This document shows positions 42,498 to 52,300 of a stretch of DNA of 64,000 nucleotides, in pieces. Source of the stretch: Kitasatospora aureofaciens (lineage in GTDB: Bacteria; Actinomycetota; Actinomycetes; Streptomycetales; Streptomycetaceae); the NCBI RefSeq assembly GCF_019192735.1, contig NZ_JAHTKP010000009.1, forward strand, positions 62,001-126,000. The letters run 5' to 3'. The notes beneath the pieces are model-generated. The model did no database searches. It worked only from the letters and a program-made list of their open reading frames with translations, and was not told the origin of the DNA. Each line of letters opens with the position of its first letter. The stretch's first letter is position 1. Position numbers and translations under genes: made by a program.

Positions 42498-43858
42498 GAT
42501 GCGGCCTCCTCCGGAGGAGTGCGTCGGGTGCCGGAGCGCAGGGCGTCCAGCTGGTCGTCGGCCGGGCAGCGGCCGCGCGCGGGGTAGCGCTCGGCGAACT
42601 CGGCGACGGCGGCGCGCAGCCGCCCGGCGCCGGGCAGTCGGCCCAGCGCGGCGTCGGCGGCGGCGAAGCAGGTGAGGGTGGCGCGGCGCAGTTCGGGATC
42701 GGCGACGGCCAGGGTGGCGGCCCGGCGCCAGACGTCGCTGCGCGGCGGGCGCGGACCGTCCGCGCACTCCAGCGGCTCCAGCGCGGCGAGCGCGGCGTCG
42801 GCGGCCGGCGGGTCGTCCAGCAGCGCGGTGACCAGGGCGGCGGGCACCACCCAGCCGTCCCCGGGCTGGGCGTCGATCATCCGCAGCTCCAGGTGGCCGC
42901 GCGGGCGCACCGGCGGGAACAGCGTGGTGCAGTGGTAGTCCAAGTCGGCCAGCGTGGGCGGGCGTTCACCCGCGCCGCGCACCCAGTCGCGGAAGGTGAG
43001 GCCGGGCGGTGCCGTCCACGGCAGGCCGTCCGGGCGGCGGACGCACAGCACCTCGGCGTCCAGCACGTACTGCGCCCACGCCTCGCGCGGGTCGCCGTGG
43101 TCGAGGCCGGGGGCGAGCGTGCGGGTCGGGTCCATCCGGGACCAGACGGTCTGCCGGGTCGACCGGTGGCCGGTCGGCTTCCCGTCCAGCAGTGGCGAGT
43201 TGGCGAAGGCCGCGACCAGCACCGGCCCGAGCTGGTGGGCCAGTCGCCAGCGCCGCTCCACCGCGTGCGGGCCGTCCGCGTCGCCGGCGTCCAGGCACAC
43301 CTGCACGGACGCGGTGCCCGTCATCATGATCCGGCCCCAGGGGCCTGCGGAGTCGAAGAACCGCTCCATCGCGAGGTAGCGGGGGTGGTCCAGCACCATC
43401 CGGCGGGGGCGGGCGAGCGGGTCGGTGCCGGTGCCAGTGAGGCGAAGGCCCTGCGCCGCGAACGCGGCCCGCAGGGCGGTGAGATCGCGCCGGGTGTCGT
43501 CGACGCAGGCCAGGAGGCCGGTGGCGGGCGGGGAGCTGAGCTCGACCTGTCCGCCGGGTTCGAGCGTGAGGCGCGAACCGGAGGGGAGCGAGGTGCCGTC
43601 CGCGCCGCCGAGCGGCAGCGACTCCAGGGCGGCGTGGATCCGTTCCGGCTGGACCGGCCGGGTCGGACATCGGTCGTCGTGGACGAACCACTCGACCTCG
43701 ACACCCACCAGCCGGGGAGGTCCGATCTTGAAACAGACGCCCGACATGTGGCTGCGCGCCCCCGACTCGGTCAGCGGGGTCACCCCCGTCGGGGGCGGTG
43801 GCGTGCTCTGCCGATGGGGCGGAGTGGCGGGGGATACGGGTATCACCGGACTAACCAT
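42494..43858 (-). CDS. egtA: Glutamate-cysteine ligase EgtA
   Basis: About 454 residues. GVCFKIGPPRLVGVEVEWFVHD opens the GCS2 fold. FDSAGPWGRIMMTGTASVQVCLDAG, VVAAFANSPLLDGKP, STRQTVWSRMDPTRT and YHCTTLFPPVRPRGHLELRMID follow. It makes gamma-glutamylcysteine, the sulfur donor for EgtB. The start is uncertain: homologues have an LTE... segment before GVCFK, so the start lies upstream of the in-frame ATG at 43747. I use ATG 43858; a GTG at 43846 and an ATG at 43948 are alternatives. It is the first gene of egtABCD, about 175 bp downstream of the C-S lyase gene on the same strand. Confidence 0.93.
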   Translation of the reverse strand: MVSPVIPVSPATPPHRQSTPPPPTGVTPLTESGARSHMSGVCFKIGPPRLVGVEVEWFVHDDRCPTRPVQPERIHAALESLPLGGADGTSLPSGSRLTLEPGGQVELSSPPATGLLACVDDTRRDLTALRAAFAAQGLRLTGTGTDPLARPRRMVLDHPRYLAMERFFDSAGPWGRIMMTGTASVQVCLDAGDADGPHAVERRWRLAHQLGPVLVAAFANSPLLDGKPTGHRSTRQTVWSRMDPTRTLAPGLDHGDPREAWAQYVLDAEVLCVRRPDGLPWTAPPGLTFRDWVRGAGERPPTLADLDYHCTTLFPPVRPRGHLELRMIDAQPGDGWVVPAALVTALLDDPPAADAALAALEPLECADGPRPPRSDVWRRAATLAVADPELRRATLTCFAAADAALGRLPGAGRLRAAVAEFAERYPARGRCPADDQLDALRSGTRRTPPEEAAS

Positions 43859-44033
43859 CCTCGGGATCACGATTGCGGCCCGGTCTACCTTGCCCAGTCT
43901 GCTACGGAGCATGCGGGGGCGCTTCGCAAAGTTCGCGTGAATGTTCATCGTCGCAGGTCAGAGTCGGTGCAATCGGGTGAACGGCGCGTGCGGGGGCTGC
44001 TCAGCGGCTACTCGGGGGCTACTCAGGGGCTGC

Positions 44034-45209
44034 TCAGAGGCGCTGAAGACGTTCCAGGACCGCCTCCAGCGTCGGCCGTGGCAGGGCGTAGTTCAGGCGC
44101 AGCAAGCCGTGGCCGCCGGGGCCGAACTCGGTGCCGTCCGAGGCTTCGAGGCCGCAGCGCTCCAGCAGCGCCCGGCGCGCGGTGGCGGGCGGGAGGCCGA
44201 GGGCGGCGGCGTCCAGCCAGAGCAGGTAGGAGGCCTGGGGCGTGGAGCGGACGGCAGGGCCGAGGCGGTCCGTCAGGCGGGCGCGGGCAGCGGACAGGTG
44301 GGCGAGCAGGGCGTCCAGCCACGGAGCGCCCTCGCCGAGCGCCGCCTGATGGACGGTCTGCTCGATCAGGCCGCCCTCCCAGAAGCCGAAACCGGCCATG
44401 GTGTCGAGGAATCGGGCGCGCAGGCCGGGGTCGGGGACGAGCGCGAAGCTGCTCGGGAGGCCCGAGGCGTTGAAGGTCTTGCCGACCGAGTTGAGGGTGA
44501 CGACCCGGTGGCGGAGCTGCTTCTGGACGGTGGTGACGGCGACCGGGTGGGCGTGCCCGGGGTGGGTGAGGTCGCCGTGCACCTCGTCGGAGACCAGCAA
44601 CGCGCCGGCCTCCGCCGCCGCCTCGGCGAGAGCGCTGATTTCGGCGGCGGGCCAGACCCGGCCGGACGGGTTGTGCGGGTTGCTCAGCAGTACGGCCCCG
44701 GTCGGGCGGGGGAGCGGGCCGGACGGGAGGTGGTAGCCGTCCCCCGGGTCGGTGGCGAGTGGCAGCTCGACGAGCGGCAGCTCCTGGTACGGCAGACCGG
44801 CCGCCCGGCAGACCTGCGCGAAACCGCCCCACTCCGGCGTCGGGAACACGACGGGCCCCGCCGGGCGCACCGCCTCCAGCAGCAGCCGGACGGCGGTGCG
44901 CGGGCCGAACGGCAGCAGGAGCACCCAGTCCGGGTCCACCTCGACGCCGTGCCGGGACCGGTACCAGCGCGCCACCAGCCCCCGCCCGGCCGGGTCGCAC
45001 ACGGTGTACCCGTACGCCCGGTGCCTCGCCCGCCGCTCCAGCGCTTCGGCGACGGCGGGCGGCCCGGGCAGGTCCATGTCCGCGAGGCCCATCGCGATCA
45101 CCCCTGGCCCGGTGGCCCGCGCCCACTTGCTGCTCCCGGTCCCGGCCCGGTCGAAGGGCCGCCCGAAACCGTGGTCGTCGGACGGCGCGCTGGGGACGGT
45201 ACGGCTCAC
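44034..45209 (-). CDS. PLP-dependent C-S lyase, MalY/PatB type
   Basis: 391 residues, fold type I. It contains GLADMDLPGPPAVAEALERRA, YGYTVCDPAGRGLVARWYRSRHGVEVDPDWVL, LSNPHNPSGRVW and VSDEVHGDLTHPGHAHP. The PLP lysine is in SVGKTFNASGLPSSF. This pattern is that of cystathionine beta-lyase/MalY/PatB C-S lyases rather than transaminases. It cleaves the C-S bond of cysteine conjugates to a thiol, pyruvate and ammonia. GTG 45207-45209 overlaps the SRPBCC gene stop (GTGA). It lies directly upstream of egtA on the same strand, in the position where the ergothioneine C-S lyase activity (EgtE) would be useful. That role is an inference. Confidence 0.85.
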   Translation of the reverse strand: MSRTVPSAPSDDHGFGRPFDRAGTGSSKWARATGPGVIAMGLADMDLPGPPAVAEALERRARHRAYGYTVCDPAGRGLVARWYRSRHGVEVDPDWVLLLPFGPRTAVRLLLEAVRPAGPVVFPTPEWGGFAQVCRAAGLPYQELPLVELPLATDPGDGYHLPSGPLPRPTGAVLLSNPHNPSGRVWPAAEISALAEAAAEAGALLVSDEVHGDLTHPGHAHPVAVTTVQKQLRHRVVTLNSVGKTFNASGLPSSFALVPDPGLRARFLDTMAGFGFWEGGLIEQTVHQAALGEGAPWLDALLAHLSAARARLTDRLGPAVRSTPQASYLLWLDAAALGLPPATARRALLERCGLEASDGTEFGPGGHGLLRLNYALPRPTLEAVLERLQRL

Positions 45210-45691
45210 GGCGGGCCTCCGGGGCGTCGGGCGGGCGCCGCCACGCTAACCCGCCCCAAGTACGCCGCCAACCCGCGCCGCCCGCGCCACATCATCACCG
45301 TGTGGTTCGCCCGGAACAGCGGGTGCAGCGGCAGGGCGAGCCGCCGCAGCAGGGCCTTCCCCGGGCGGGTGTCCTCCTCGAAGAGCACGCGGCTGCCCGT
45401 ACCCTCCGGCGTCACGGTGAAGCGGGACCATCCGATGAGGTCGCCCCGCATGACCGCCTCCAGCACCCCGGCGGCCGGGTCCTGCCGGCGCGACTCCAGC
45501 TCGATCACCAGCCGGTACGGCAGCAGCGCGCGCACCACGACCTCGCCCGACTCCTCGCCGGTCTGCCGCACGTCCTGGATCTCCGGCCACCACAGCGGGT
45601 AGCTCCGCACGTCCTCCAGCGCCGCGTACACCTCCGATGCGGGCGCGGCGAGTTGCCACGCGCCCCGGAAGCGGTAGTGGTTGGGGTCCAC
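45206..45691 (-). CDS. SRPBCC (START-like) family protein
   Basis: 161 residues. The opening HYRFRGAWQLAAPASEVYAALEDVRSYPLWWPEIQDVRQ is typical of polyketide cyclase/SRPBCC proteins with a hydrophobic cavity. It continues with YRLVIELESRRQDPAAGVLEAVMRGDLIGWSRFTV and a C-terminal amphipathic helix with HPLFRANHTVMMWRGRRGLAAYL. Ligand and role are unknown. The start is GTG 45689-45691. It is coupled to the C-S lyase by a 4-bp overlap and lies 9 bp downstream of the GH15 remnant's stop. Confidence 0.83.
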   Translation of the reverse strand: MDPNHYRFRGAWQLAAPASEVYAALEDVRSYPLWWPEIQDVRQTGEESGEVVVRALLPYRLVIELESRRQDPAAGVLEAVMRGDLIGWSRFTVTPEGTGSRVLFEEDTRPGKALLRRLALPLHPLFRANHTVMMWRGRRGLAAYLGRVSVAAPARRPGGPP

Positions 45692-45700
45692 ATCGCCACC

Positions 45701-45883
45701 CTAGCCCGGTTCGGGCAGGGTGAACGCGGTATTGACCAGGCTCACATGGCTGAACGCCTTTGGGGTGTTGCCGAGTTGGCGTCCGGCGTGCAGCCCCCAC
45801 TGCTCCGGGAACAGGTCGAGGTCGTCGGCGAGCTCGCCCACGCGGGCGAACAGTCCCTCGCCTGGGCGGGAAGGGCGCACTCC
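45701..45883 (-). pseudogene. C-terminal remnant of a GH15 glucoamylase/trehalase-type glycosidase
   Basis: In this frame the translation GEGLFARVGELADDLDLFPEQW, then GRQLGNTPKAFSHVSLVNTAF, is the conserved end of family GH15 glycoside hydrolases. There the EQWD.. segment carries catalytic-site residues and the NTPQAFSHVSLVNTA helix closes the barrel. Only about 60 residues remain. Upstream (to 45961) the frame no longer resembles the family, and the other 600 residues are absent from the window. The TAG stop (45701-45703) is still in place 9 bp before the SRPBCC gene, so a GH15 gene once headed this operon. Confidence 0.75.
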
Positions 45884-46022
45884 ACTGTGAGCGGGAAGGG
45901 CACACTCCGCTTGCACCCGTTCGGGGTGCCGGGGGAGGATCTTCCGTGCTTGTAGTCTCATCTGTCACAGCAGTGGCCTGCGGGCGCTGCCGCCCCACAA
46001 CCGGAGTGAAGGAGTCACAGGC

Positions 46023-46829
46023 ATGCGGCGACCGAGCTGGGTACCGGAGGGCACGGACCTGGACAAACCGAACGCCGCGCGGGTCTACGACTACTACCTC
46101 GGGGGCTCGCACAACTTCGAGGTGGACCGGGAGATGGCCCGCAAGGCGATGGCCCTGTGGCCGGAGCTGCCGCAGATCATGCGCTCCAACCGGGCCTTCC
46201 TGCGCCGCGCCGTGACCCTCCTCGCCGAGCGCGGCATCACCCGCTTCCTGGACATCGGCTCCGGCATCCCGACCTTCGGCGCCGTGCACGAGATCGCCCG
46301 CGCGATCCGCCCCGAGTCGCGGGTCGTGTACGCGGACCGCGACCCGGTGGCCGTCGCGCACAGCCGCCTGATGCTGGCGGACGACCCGTGGAGCGCGATC
46401 GTCCAGGCCGACCTGCGCGACGTCGACGACCTGCTGGGCCGCCCCGAGGTGACCGAGCTGCTGGCGGCGGGCGAGCCGGTGGGCGTCCTGCTGGTGGCCG
46501 TCGCCCACTTCGTCAGCGACGACGAGGACCCGCGGAAGCTGATCGCGACGATCCGCGACGCGCTCCCGGCCGGCAGCGCCCTGGTCCTCTCGCACGCCTC
46601 CTCGGAGGGTCGTCCCGACCAGGCCGAGGACCACCAGAAGCTGTACCGGATGACGCCGACCCCGCTGACCATGCGCACCCACGAGCAGATCACCGCGATG
46701 TTCGCGGGCTTCGAGCTGGTCGAGCCGGGCGTGGTCTACCTGCCGCAGTGGCGGCCGGACCAGCCGGAGGCGGTCGGGGAGCACCCCGAGCGGATGAGCG
46801 GGGTGGCGGGCGTGGGGTTCCGCCCTTGA
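46023..46829 (+). CDS. DUF574 S-adenosylmethionine-dependent methyltransferase
   Basis: 268 residues. The opening DLDKPNAARVYDYYLGGSHNFEVDREMARKAM is the DUF574 signature, and ITRFLDIGSGIPTFGAVHEIAR the SAM-binding motif. RVVYADRDPVAVAHSRLML and VLLVAVAHFVSDDEDPRKLIATIRDALPAGSALVLSHAS follow. The family is greatly expanded in streptomycetes; substrates are mostly unknown. ATG 46023 follows GGAG with 11 bp. It is probably monocistronic; a 15-bp tandem repeat separates it from the next gene. Confidence 0.92.
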   Translation: MRRPSWVPEGTDLDKPNAARVYDYYLGGSHNFEVDREMARKAMALWPELPQIMRSNRAFLRRAVTLLAERGITRFLDIGSGIPTFGAVHEIARAIRPESRVVYADRDPVAVAHSRLMLADDPWSAIVQADLRDVDDLLGRPEVTELLAAGEPVGVLLVAVAHFVSDDEDPRKLIATIRDALPAGSALVLSHASSEGRPDQAEDHQKLYRMTPTPLTMRTHEQITAMFAGFELVEPGVVYLPQWRPDQPEAVGEHPERMSGVAGVGFRP

Positions 46830-46921
46830 GCGGACGGGGCGGACGGAGCGGGTGGAGCGGGCGACCGACCGACGGCCGGGGGTCCCGCGAGGCGGCCGCC
46901 GCGCGCCGGCGTTGCCTCCTG

Positions 46922-46966
46922 TTCACCAGGCCCGGCTTCACCAGGCCCGGCTTCACCAGGCCCGGC
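46922..46966 (+). repeat. 15-bp tandem repeat, three units
   Basis: TTCACCAGGCCCGGC occurs three times in a row with a partial fourth, 30-75 bp upstream of the PAS-GGDEF-EAL start. No coding role is apparent. Confidence 0.9.
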
Positions 46967-46995
46967 CTCGCCGGACGCGGCGGGGCGGCGGTCGT

Positions 46996-49131
46996 ATGAG
47001 CACGGCCCCGGTGTCGGGCAGCGCGGAACGGTTCCACGAGGACTGGGCCCTGCTGCTCTCCAGCGACCACGGCATCGCCGTCCACCCCGGCCTGCTCGGC
47101 CGGCTGGTGGCCCGCACCGCCGCGCTGCTCCACCGCGCCCAGCAGGAAGAGCCGTTCGAGCCGCACCTGGCCGCCCAGGCCGGTGCCGAGCTGGTGGACG
47201 CGCACTTCACCGACCCGGCCGTGCTGGCCCGGGCGGTCGAGCTGCTCCAGGCCCAGCCGGTCGGCGACGACCGCGGCCCGGCCCTGACCGGCGCCTTCGC
47301 GGCCGGCTGGGCGGCGGCCCTGCGCGAGCGCACGCTGCGCGAGCAGGAGTCGATCCGGGCTGCCGCGGACCTCGCCCGCAAGGAGGCCGAGCGAGCGCTG
47401 CGGGCCTCCGAGGCCCGGTTCCGCGCGCTGTTCGAGAGTGCGGCGATCGGCATCGGCATCGGCGACACCGACGGCAACATCCTGGCCGTCAACAAGGCGC
47501 TGCAGGAGCTGTTCGGCGTCGGTCCGGAGGACATGACCGGCCGCCGGGTCGGCGACCTCGTCCACCCCGAGGACACCCCGGGCGTGTGGGAGGCGTACGA
47601 GGAGCTGATCAGCGGCAAGCGGGACTACTTCCAGTTCGACAAGCCGTACTACCGGCAGGACGGCGAGGTGGTCTGGACGCACCTGACGGTCTCGCTGATC
47701 CGCGACGACGACGGCACCCCGCAGTACCAGGTCGCGATGCTGGAGGACATCACCGACCGCTACCGGCTCCAGGAGCGGCTGCGCCACCAGGCCACCCACG
47801 ACCCGCTGACCGGACTGCCCAACCGGGCGGCCTTCTTCGAGCGGCTGGAGAAGCTGTTCGAGGAGCCGGAGCCGGGCGCCCGGTTCGGCCTGTGCTACGT
47901 CGACCTCGACGGCTTCAAGGTGGTCAACGACAGCCTCGGCCACGACACCGGCGACCAGCTGCTGTCCGCCGTCGCCGCCCGGCTGAAGGCCGCGCTCACC
48001 CCGCTCGGCCACCTGGTCGCCCGGCTCGGCGGCGACGAGTTCGTCGTCCTGCTGGAGAACTGCCGGGGCGAGCAGGAGGCGGTGGCCGCCGCGAAGACGG
48101 TGCTCAAGGCGCTGGCCGGGCCGGTGCTGATCGGCGATCACAAGCTGGCGGTGGGCGCCAGCGTCGGCGTGCTGGAGCGGCGCGTCTCCACGACCACCCC
48201 GGGCGCCGCCGTCCGGGCCGCCGACCTGACGCTGTACCGGGCCAAGGAGGCCGGCCGGGGCCGCTGGACGCTGTTCGACCCCAAGGAGAACGCCCGCGCG
48301 GTCAGCCGGTACGCGGTGTCGGTGCGGATGCCGGCCGCCCTCGACCGCGGCGAGTTCTTCATCGACTACCAGCCGCTCTACGCGCTGGCCGACGGCCGGC
48401 TCGCCGCCGTGGAGGCGCTGGTGCGCTGGCGCCACCCGCAGCTCGGCGTGCTCGGCCCGGACGAGTTCGTGACCACCGCCGAGGAGACCGGCCTGATCAT
48501 GCCACTCGGCCGCTGGGTGCTGGAGCAGGCCTGCGGCCAGGCGGCCGACTGGATCAAGCGGTTCGGCGACGCCGCGCCGCAGCTCAACGTCAACCTGGCA
48601 GTCCGTCAGGCGCGCAGCGCGGCGCTGGTCGCCGACCTCGGCCGGATCCTCGACACCACCGGCCTGGACCCGGCCCGGCTCCAGCTGGAGATCACCGAGT
48701 CCACCGTGGTCGGACCCGAGGACGAGGCGCTGCGGACCCTGCACGGGCTGGTGGACCTCGGGGTCTCGCTGGCGGTGGACGACTTCGGCACCGGTTGGTC
48801 CAACCTCGCCTACCTGCGCGACCTGCCGGTCTCCGGCCTGAAGATCGCCGGGTCCTTCGTTGGCGATCTGCACGATCCGGGGAAGGACGAGTCCACCGGG
48901 TGGCGGATCATCAGCGGCCTGGTGTCGATGGCGCACGCGCTCGGGCTGACCGTCACCGCGGAGGGTGTGGAGACCCGCAAGGACGCCGACCGGCTGCGGA
49001 CCATCGGCTGCGATTGGGCGCAGGGCTGGCACTTCGGGCGGCCGGTGCGCCCCTCCGAGATCGCCCGTCGGATCGCCGAGGAGCCGGAGGGCCGGCCGGT
49101 CGGGGGTGGGACAGGTCAAGGGGCGCGGTGA
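46996..49131 (+). CDS. PAS-GGDEF-EAL cyclic-di-GMP turnover protein
   Basis: 711 residues. The N-terminal helical region (1-130) is followed by a PAS domain (about 137-260, ASEARFRALFESAAIGIGIGDTDGNILAVNKALQELFG, ending MLEDITDRYRLQERL). Next is a GGDEF domain with an intact RLGGDEFVVLL (about 345-350), then an EAL domain with VEALVRWRHP (EAL at about 473-475), LQLEITESTVV, VDDFGTGWSNLAYL and TAEGVET. Both active sites look intact, so it could make and degrade c-di-GMP. The composite resembles RmdA/RmdB-type proteins that control streptomycete development. No membrane segment. ATG 46996; the Shine-Dalgarno is weak. Confidence 0.93.
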   Translation: MSTAPVSGSAERFHEDWALLLSSDHGIAVHPGLLGRLVARTAALLHRAQQEEPFEPHLAAQAGAELVDAHFTDPAVLARAVELLQAQPVGDDRGPALTGAFAAGWAAALRERTLREQESIRAAADLARKEAERALRASEARFRALFESAAIGIGIGDTDGNILAVNKALQELFGVGPEDMTGRRVGDLVHPEDTPGVWEAYEELISGKRDYFQFDKPYYRQDGEVVWTHLTVSLIRDDDGTPQYQVAMLEDITDRYRLQERLRHQATHDPLTGLPNRAAFFERLEKLFEEPEPGARFGLCYVDLDGFKVVNDSLGHDTGDQLLSAVAARLKAALTPLGHLVARLGGDEFVVLLENCRGEQEAVAAAKTVLKALAGPVLIGDHKLAVGASVGVLERRVSTTTPGAAVRAADLTLYRAKEAGRGRWTLFDPKENARAVSRYAVSVRMPAALDRGEFFIDYQPLYALADGRLAAVEALVRWRHPQLGVLGPDEFVTTAEETGLIMPLGRWVLEQACGQAADWIKRFGDAAPQLNVNLAVRQARSAALVADLGRILDTTGLDPARLQLEITESTVVGPEDEALRTLHGLVDLGVSLAVDDFGTGWSNLAYLRDLPVSGLKIAGSFVGDLHDPGKDESTGWRIISGLVSMAHALGLTVTAEGVETRKDADRLRTIGCDWAQGWHFGRPVRPSEIARRIAEEPEGRPVGGGTGQGAR

Positions 49132-49399
49132 CTTGGCGTCACCGTTCGCCCGTTGGCTCCCGGTTGGAACCCCGATCAGGCGCCCGGCCGCGGGGCGGCG
49201 ACGTCCCGGCGACGTTTCGCGTCGACTTTGTCCGGGTCTGGCAGCGGTAGGGAAACGGCCGCGTCGCGTTCCGGGAAAGAGCTCAACGGCGCCGCCCCGC
49301 ATGCGGGATGATGGCGCGTCACGATCACCTTCCCGGTGCCGTACAGCGCGGGCACGACCCCCGCACCGGCCCCGGGGGAGCGGGGAGGAGAGCGCCACG

Positions 49400-52300
49400 A
49401 TGGCCACACCGGCGGACCCGGGCCCGGTCGGCGACGAGGGGCGGGAGCGCGGGCCCGAGCCCCGGACGAAGGTGGACCGGCGGCCGTGGGGCCGCCGCCG
49501 CACCCTCGGCGTCGTCCCGGATCCGCCGTCGCGGCTCGGGGCCGTCCCGCACACCCGGGTGGACCCGGAGGCGGCGACGAGGCGCGTGCCGGACCCCTCG
49601 GTCCGGGTGGACCCGGAGGCGCCGACCCGGGTTACCCCGCGCAGGGCGCGCGGAGCGGCCCCGGGCGCGGACGCCTCGGCGGGCACCTGGGCGGACGGCG
49701 CGTGGGCGGCCAACGTCGGGCCCGGGCCCAGCAGGGGCGGTGGGGCGCCCGTCGACGACGGCACCGCCGACCGGTCCGGCGACCGTACGGCCGACCGCTC
49801 CGGCGACCGCGCCGCCGGAGGGCAGTACGTCGGAGGCTTCCCGGCCGCGCTGCGCGACCGCTTCGAGCCGCTGGGCGTCGCCGGCTCCGGTACCGAGGGC
49901 ACCGTCTGGCACGTGCGCCGCACCGACGGCCGCGGTGAGGCCGCCGTCAAGGTGACGGCCGTCGGCCAGTCCATGGACGCCGAACTCCTGGAGCACCTCT
50001 CCAACGACGCCTACCTCCGCCACGTCCCGCGCATCATCGGCTTCGGACGGGTTTCCCACCAGGGCGTCGAACACGGCTGGGCGGCCATGGAGTACCTGCC
50101 CGTCACCCTCGCCGACCACTTCGCCGCCCTGCGCCGCGCAGGCCGGCACACCGACGTGCGCGAGACCGAGCAGATCATCTACGAGCTGGTCGCGCTGCTC
50201 GACTTCTGGCAGAAGCGGATCATGCGCAACCCGGTGGACTTCAAGCCGGCCAACGTCCTGGTCCGGCCCGGCCGCACCCCTGCGGAGTTCGTGATCGCCG
50301 ACTTCGGCGGCATCGCCCGACTCACCGCCAGCCGCCGCTTCACGCCCGAGATGACGATCACCGTCGCCTACATGGCCCCCGAGCAACTGGCCGGCACCAA
50401 CCACCCCGCCGGGCCCTGGTGGGCGCTCGGCAACATCCTGTACGAGCTGTTCACCGGCCGCCCCCGCTTCCTGGGCGCCGACGGGCGGCTGCTCAGCGAC
50501 GAGGTGCTGCAGTACGACCTGGTCATGGGCGAGGAGGTCGACCTCTCCGCCGTCGCCGACCCACGCCGACTGCTGCTCCTCCAAGGGCTGTTCACCAAGA
50601 ATCCGGCCGAGCGCTGGACCGCCCCGCAGGTCCGCAGCTGGCTCGCGGGCGGCAGCCCGGAGGTCGCCCGGCACCGGGCCCGCGCGGCCGGCGGCCGCAC
50701 CCACCGGCCGGTCACCTTCCTCGGAACCCCGTACCACGACCCGGCCGCGCTCGCCGTCGTCCTCCTCGGACGCTCCGCCGACGCCGCCCGCTGGCTGGCC
50801 GCCGGGGGAGCGGAACGGCTGCGCGACTGGCTGCGCGACGAGGTCAAGGACACCGTCTTCGACCTGCACTACCTCACCGACGTGGTCAAGGCGCGCGGCG
50901 ACCGGCGCGACGCGGTGGCCGCCCTCGCCGTCCTCGCCCTCGGCGCCGCGTTCGCGCCCTCCGCCACCCCGCACTACCTCGACCGCCCGATCGACACAAC
51001 CGGGCTCGAACGGATCGCCACCGGGCCGGACGGGGCCGCGTTCGTCGACGGACTCGTCGCGGCCGGCGTCCCCGCCGTCGCCGCCCGCTACGACTGCTTC
51101 CACCCCGAGTGTTCCGGCGAGCACTGTGCTCGGCTGCTCGCCCTCGCCCAACTGCCGGACGTACTGGCCGAGGTGAACGCCACGGCGCGCAGCCTCGGCG
51201 GTGGGCGGCGGGGCGGCGACGGGCTCAGTGCGGAGGAACGCGAGGAGGCGCACCGGCTCACGGTGTGGCTGACCGTCCGCCCCGAGGAGCGCTCCCGACT
51301 GCTCGGCCGGCTCTCGCCGCTGCCCGCCGCCCTGCACCGGCTGCCGCTGCCCGAGCGGCTATCCGAAGGGGCGGCGGTGCTGGCGGCCGTGGTCGCGGAT
51401 GCGGTGCTGGGCGCGCGCTCGGCGGTCGGCCGGAAGGGGCCGGAGGGTGCGTCGAACACCGTCCGGCGCCGCTGGTCGGCGCTGCGGCGGCGGGCGGTGG
51501 GCGCCGACCCCGGGGACCTCGCCGGGCGTGCGGCGCTCGTCGCGGCCGAGGCCCTGCGGGCGCGCGGCGGGCGCCGGACGGACGGGTCGGGGCAGGCTGC
51601 GCAACCCGTGGAGAAGGCCAAACGGGAGTGGCCGTCGCTCGACGTGCGGGCCGTCGTCCGCGCCTGGTGGCCGCACGCGCGCACCGGTCTGCCGCGCCGG
51701 GCCGGGGCGGCGCTGCTGCTGCTCGTCGCCTTCGGCCTGCTGATGTGGGCGGGCGCGGTCTTCCGGTACCCCATCGATGCCGGGCAACAGCTCAAGATCT
51801 GGCCCAACGGCGCCTTCGGCGGCCCGCTGCGCCGGGCCGGCGAGCACGCGGCGCACCAGGTGGTCGGGCAACTCGGTGCGGCCCTGACCGCCGCCGTCGT
51901 GCTCGCGGTCTTTCCCGCCCGGGTCGGCTTCGGCACGGCCGCCCTGACCGGGGCCGGCGCCTTCGCGATCGGCTACCTGCGGCTCGGACCTCCGATGACG
52001 GTCCTCAAGCCGCCGCAGCCGGTGGCCGACCGGGTGGTGACGTTCGAGGGTGGGATGGGCAGCTGGGCGGGTGTGGTCGCGGTAACGGCGCTCGTGGCGT
52101 CGCTCGTCCTGATCGAGCGGGCCGCCGGCCGGCTGCTCAAGCCTGCCCACGAGGCCCGGAGGCGGGCGCGGGAGGCGTGCCGCGGGCTCCGTGGGAGGGG
52201 AGCCCGACCGGACGGGAAGGCGAAGGGCGCGGGGAGGACGAAGAACGGCGGGAAGTCGAAGGGCGCGGGCAAGGAGTGGCGGACGGGCCGCGAAGGTGCC

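Noticed and set aside
43947..44033. Attenuator or riboswitch between the C-S lyase and egtA
   Set aside because: Only short GGGGCTGCTCAG/GGGGGCTACTC repeats are visible; no consistent pairing or known aptamer motif.
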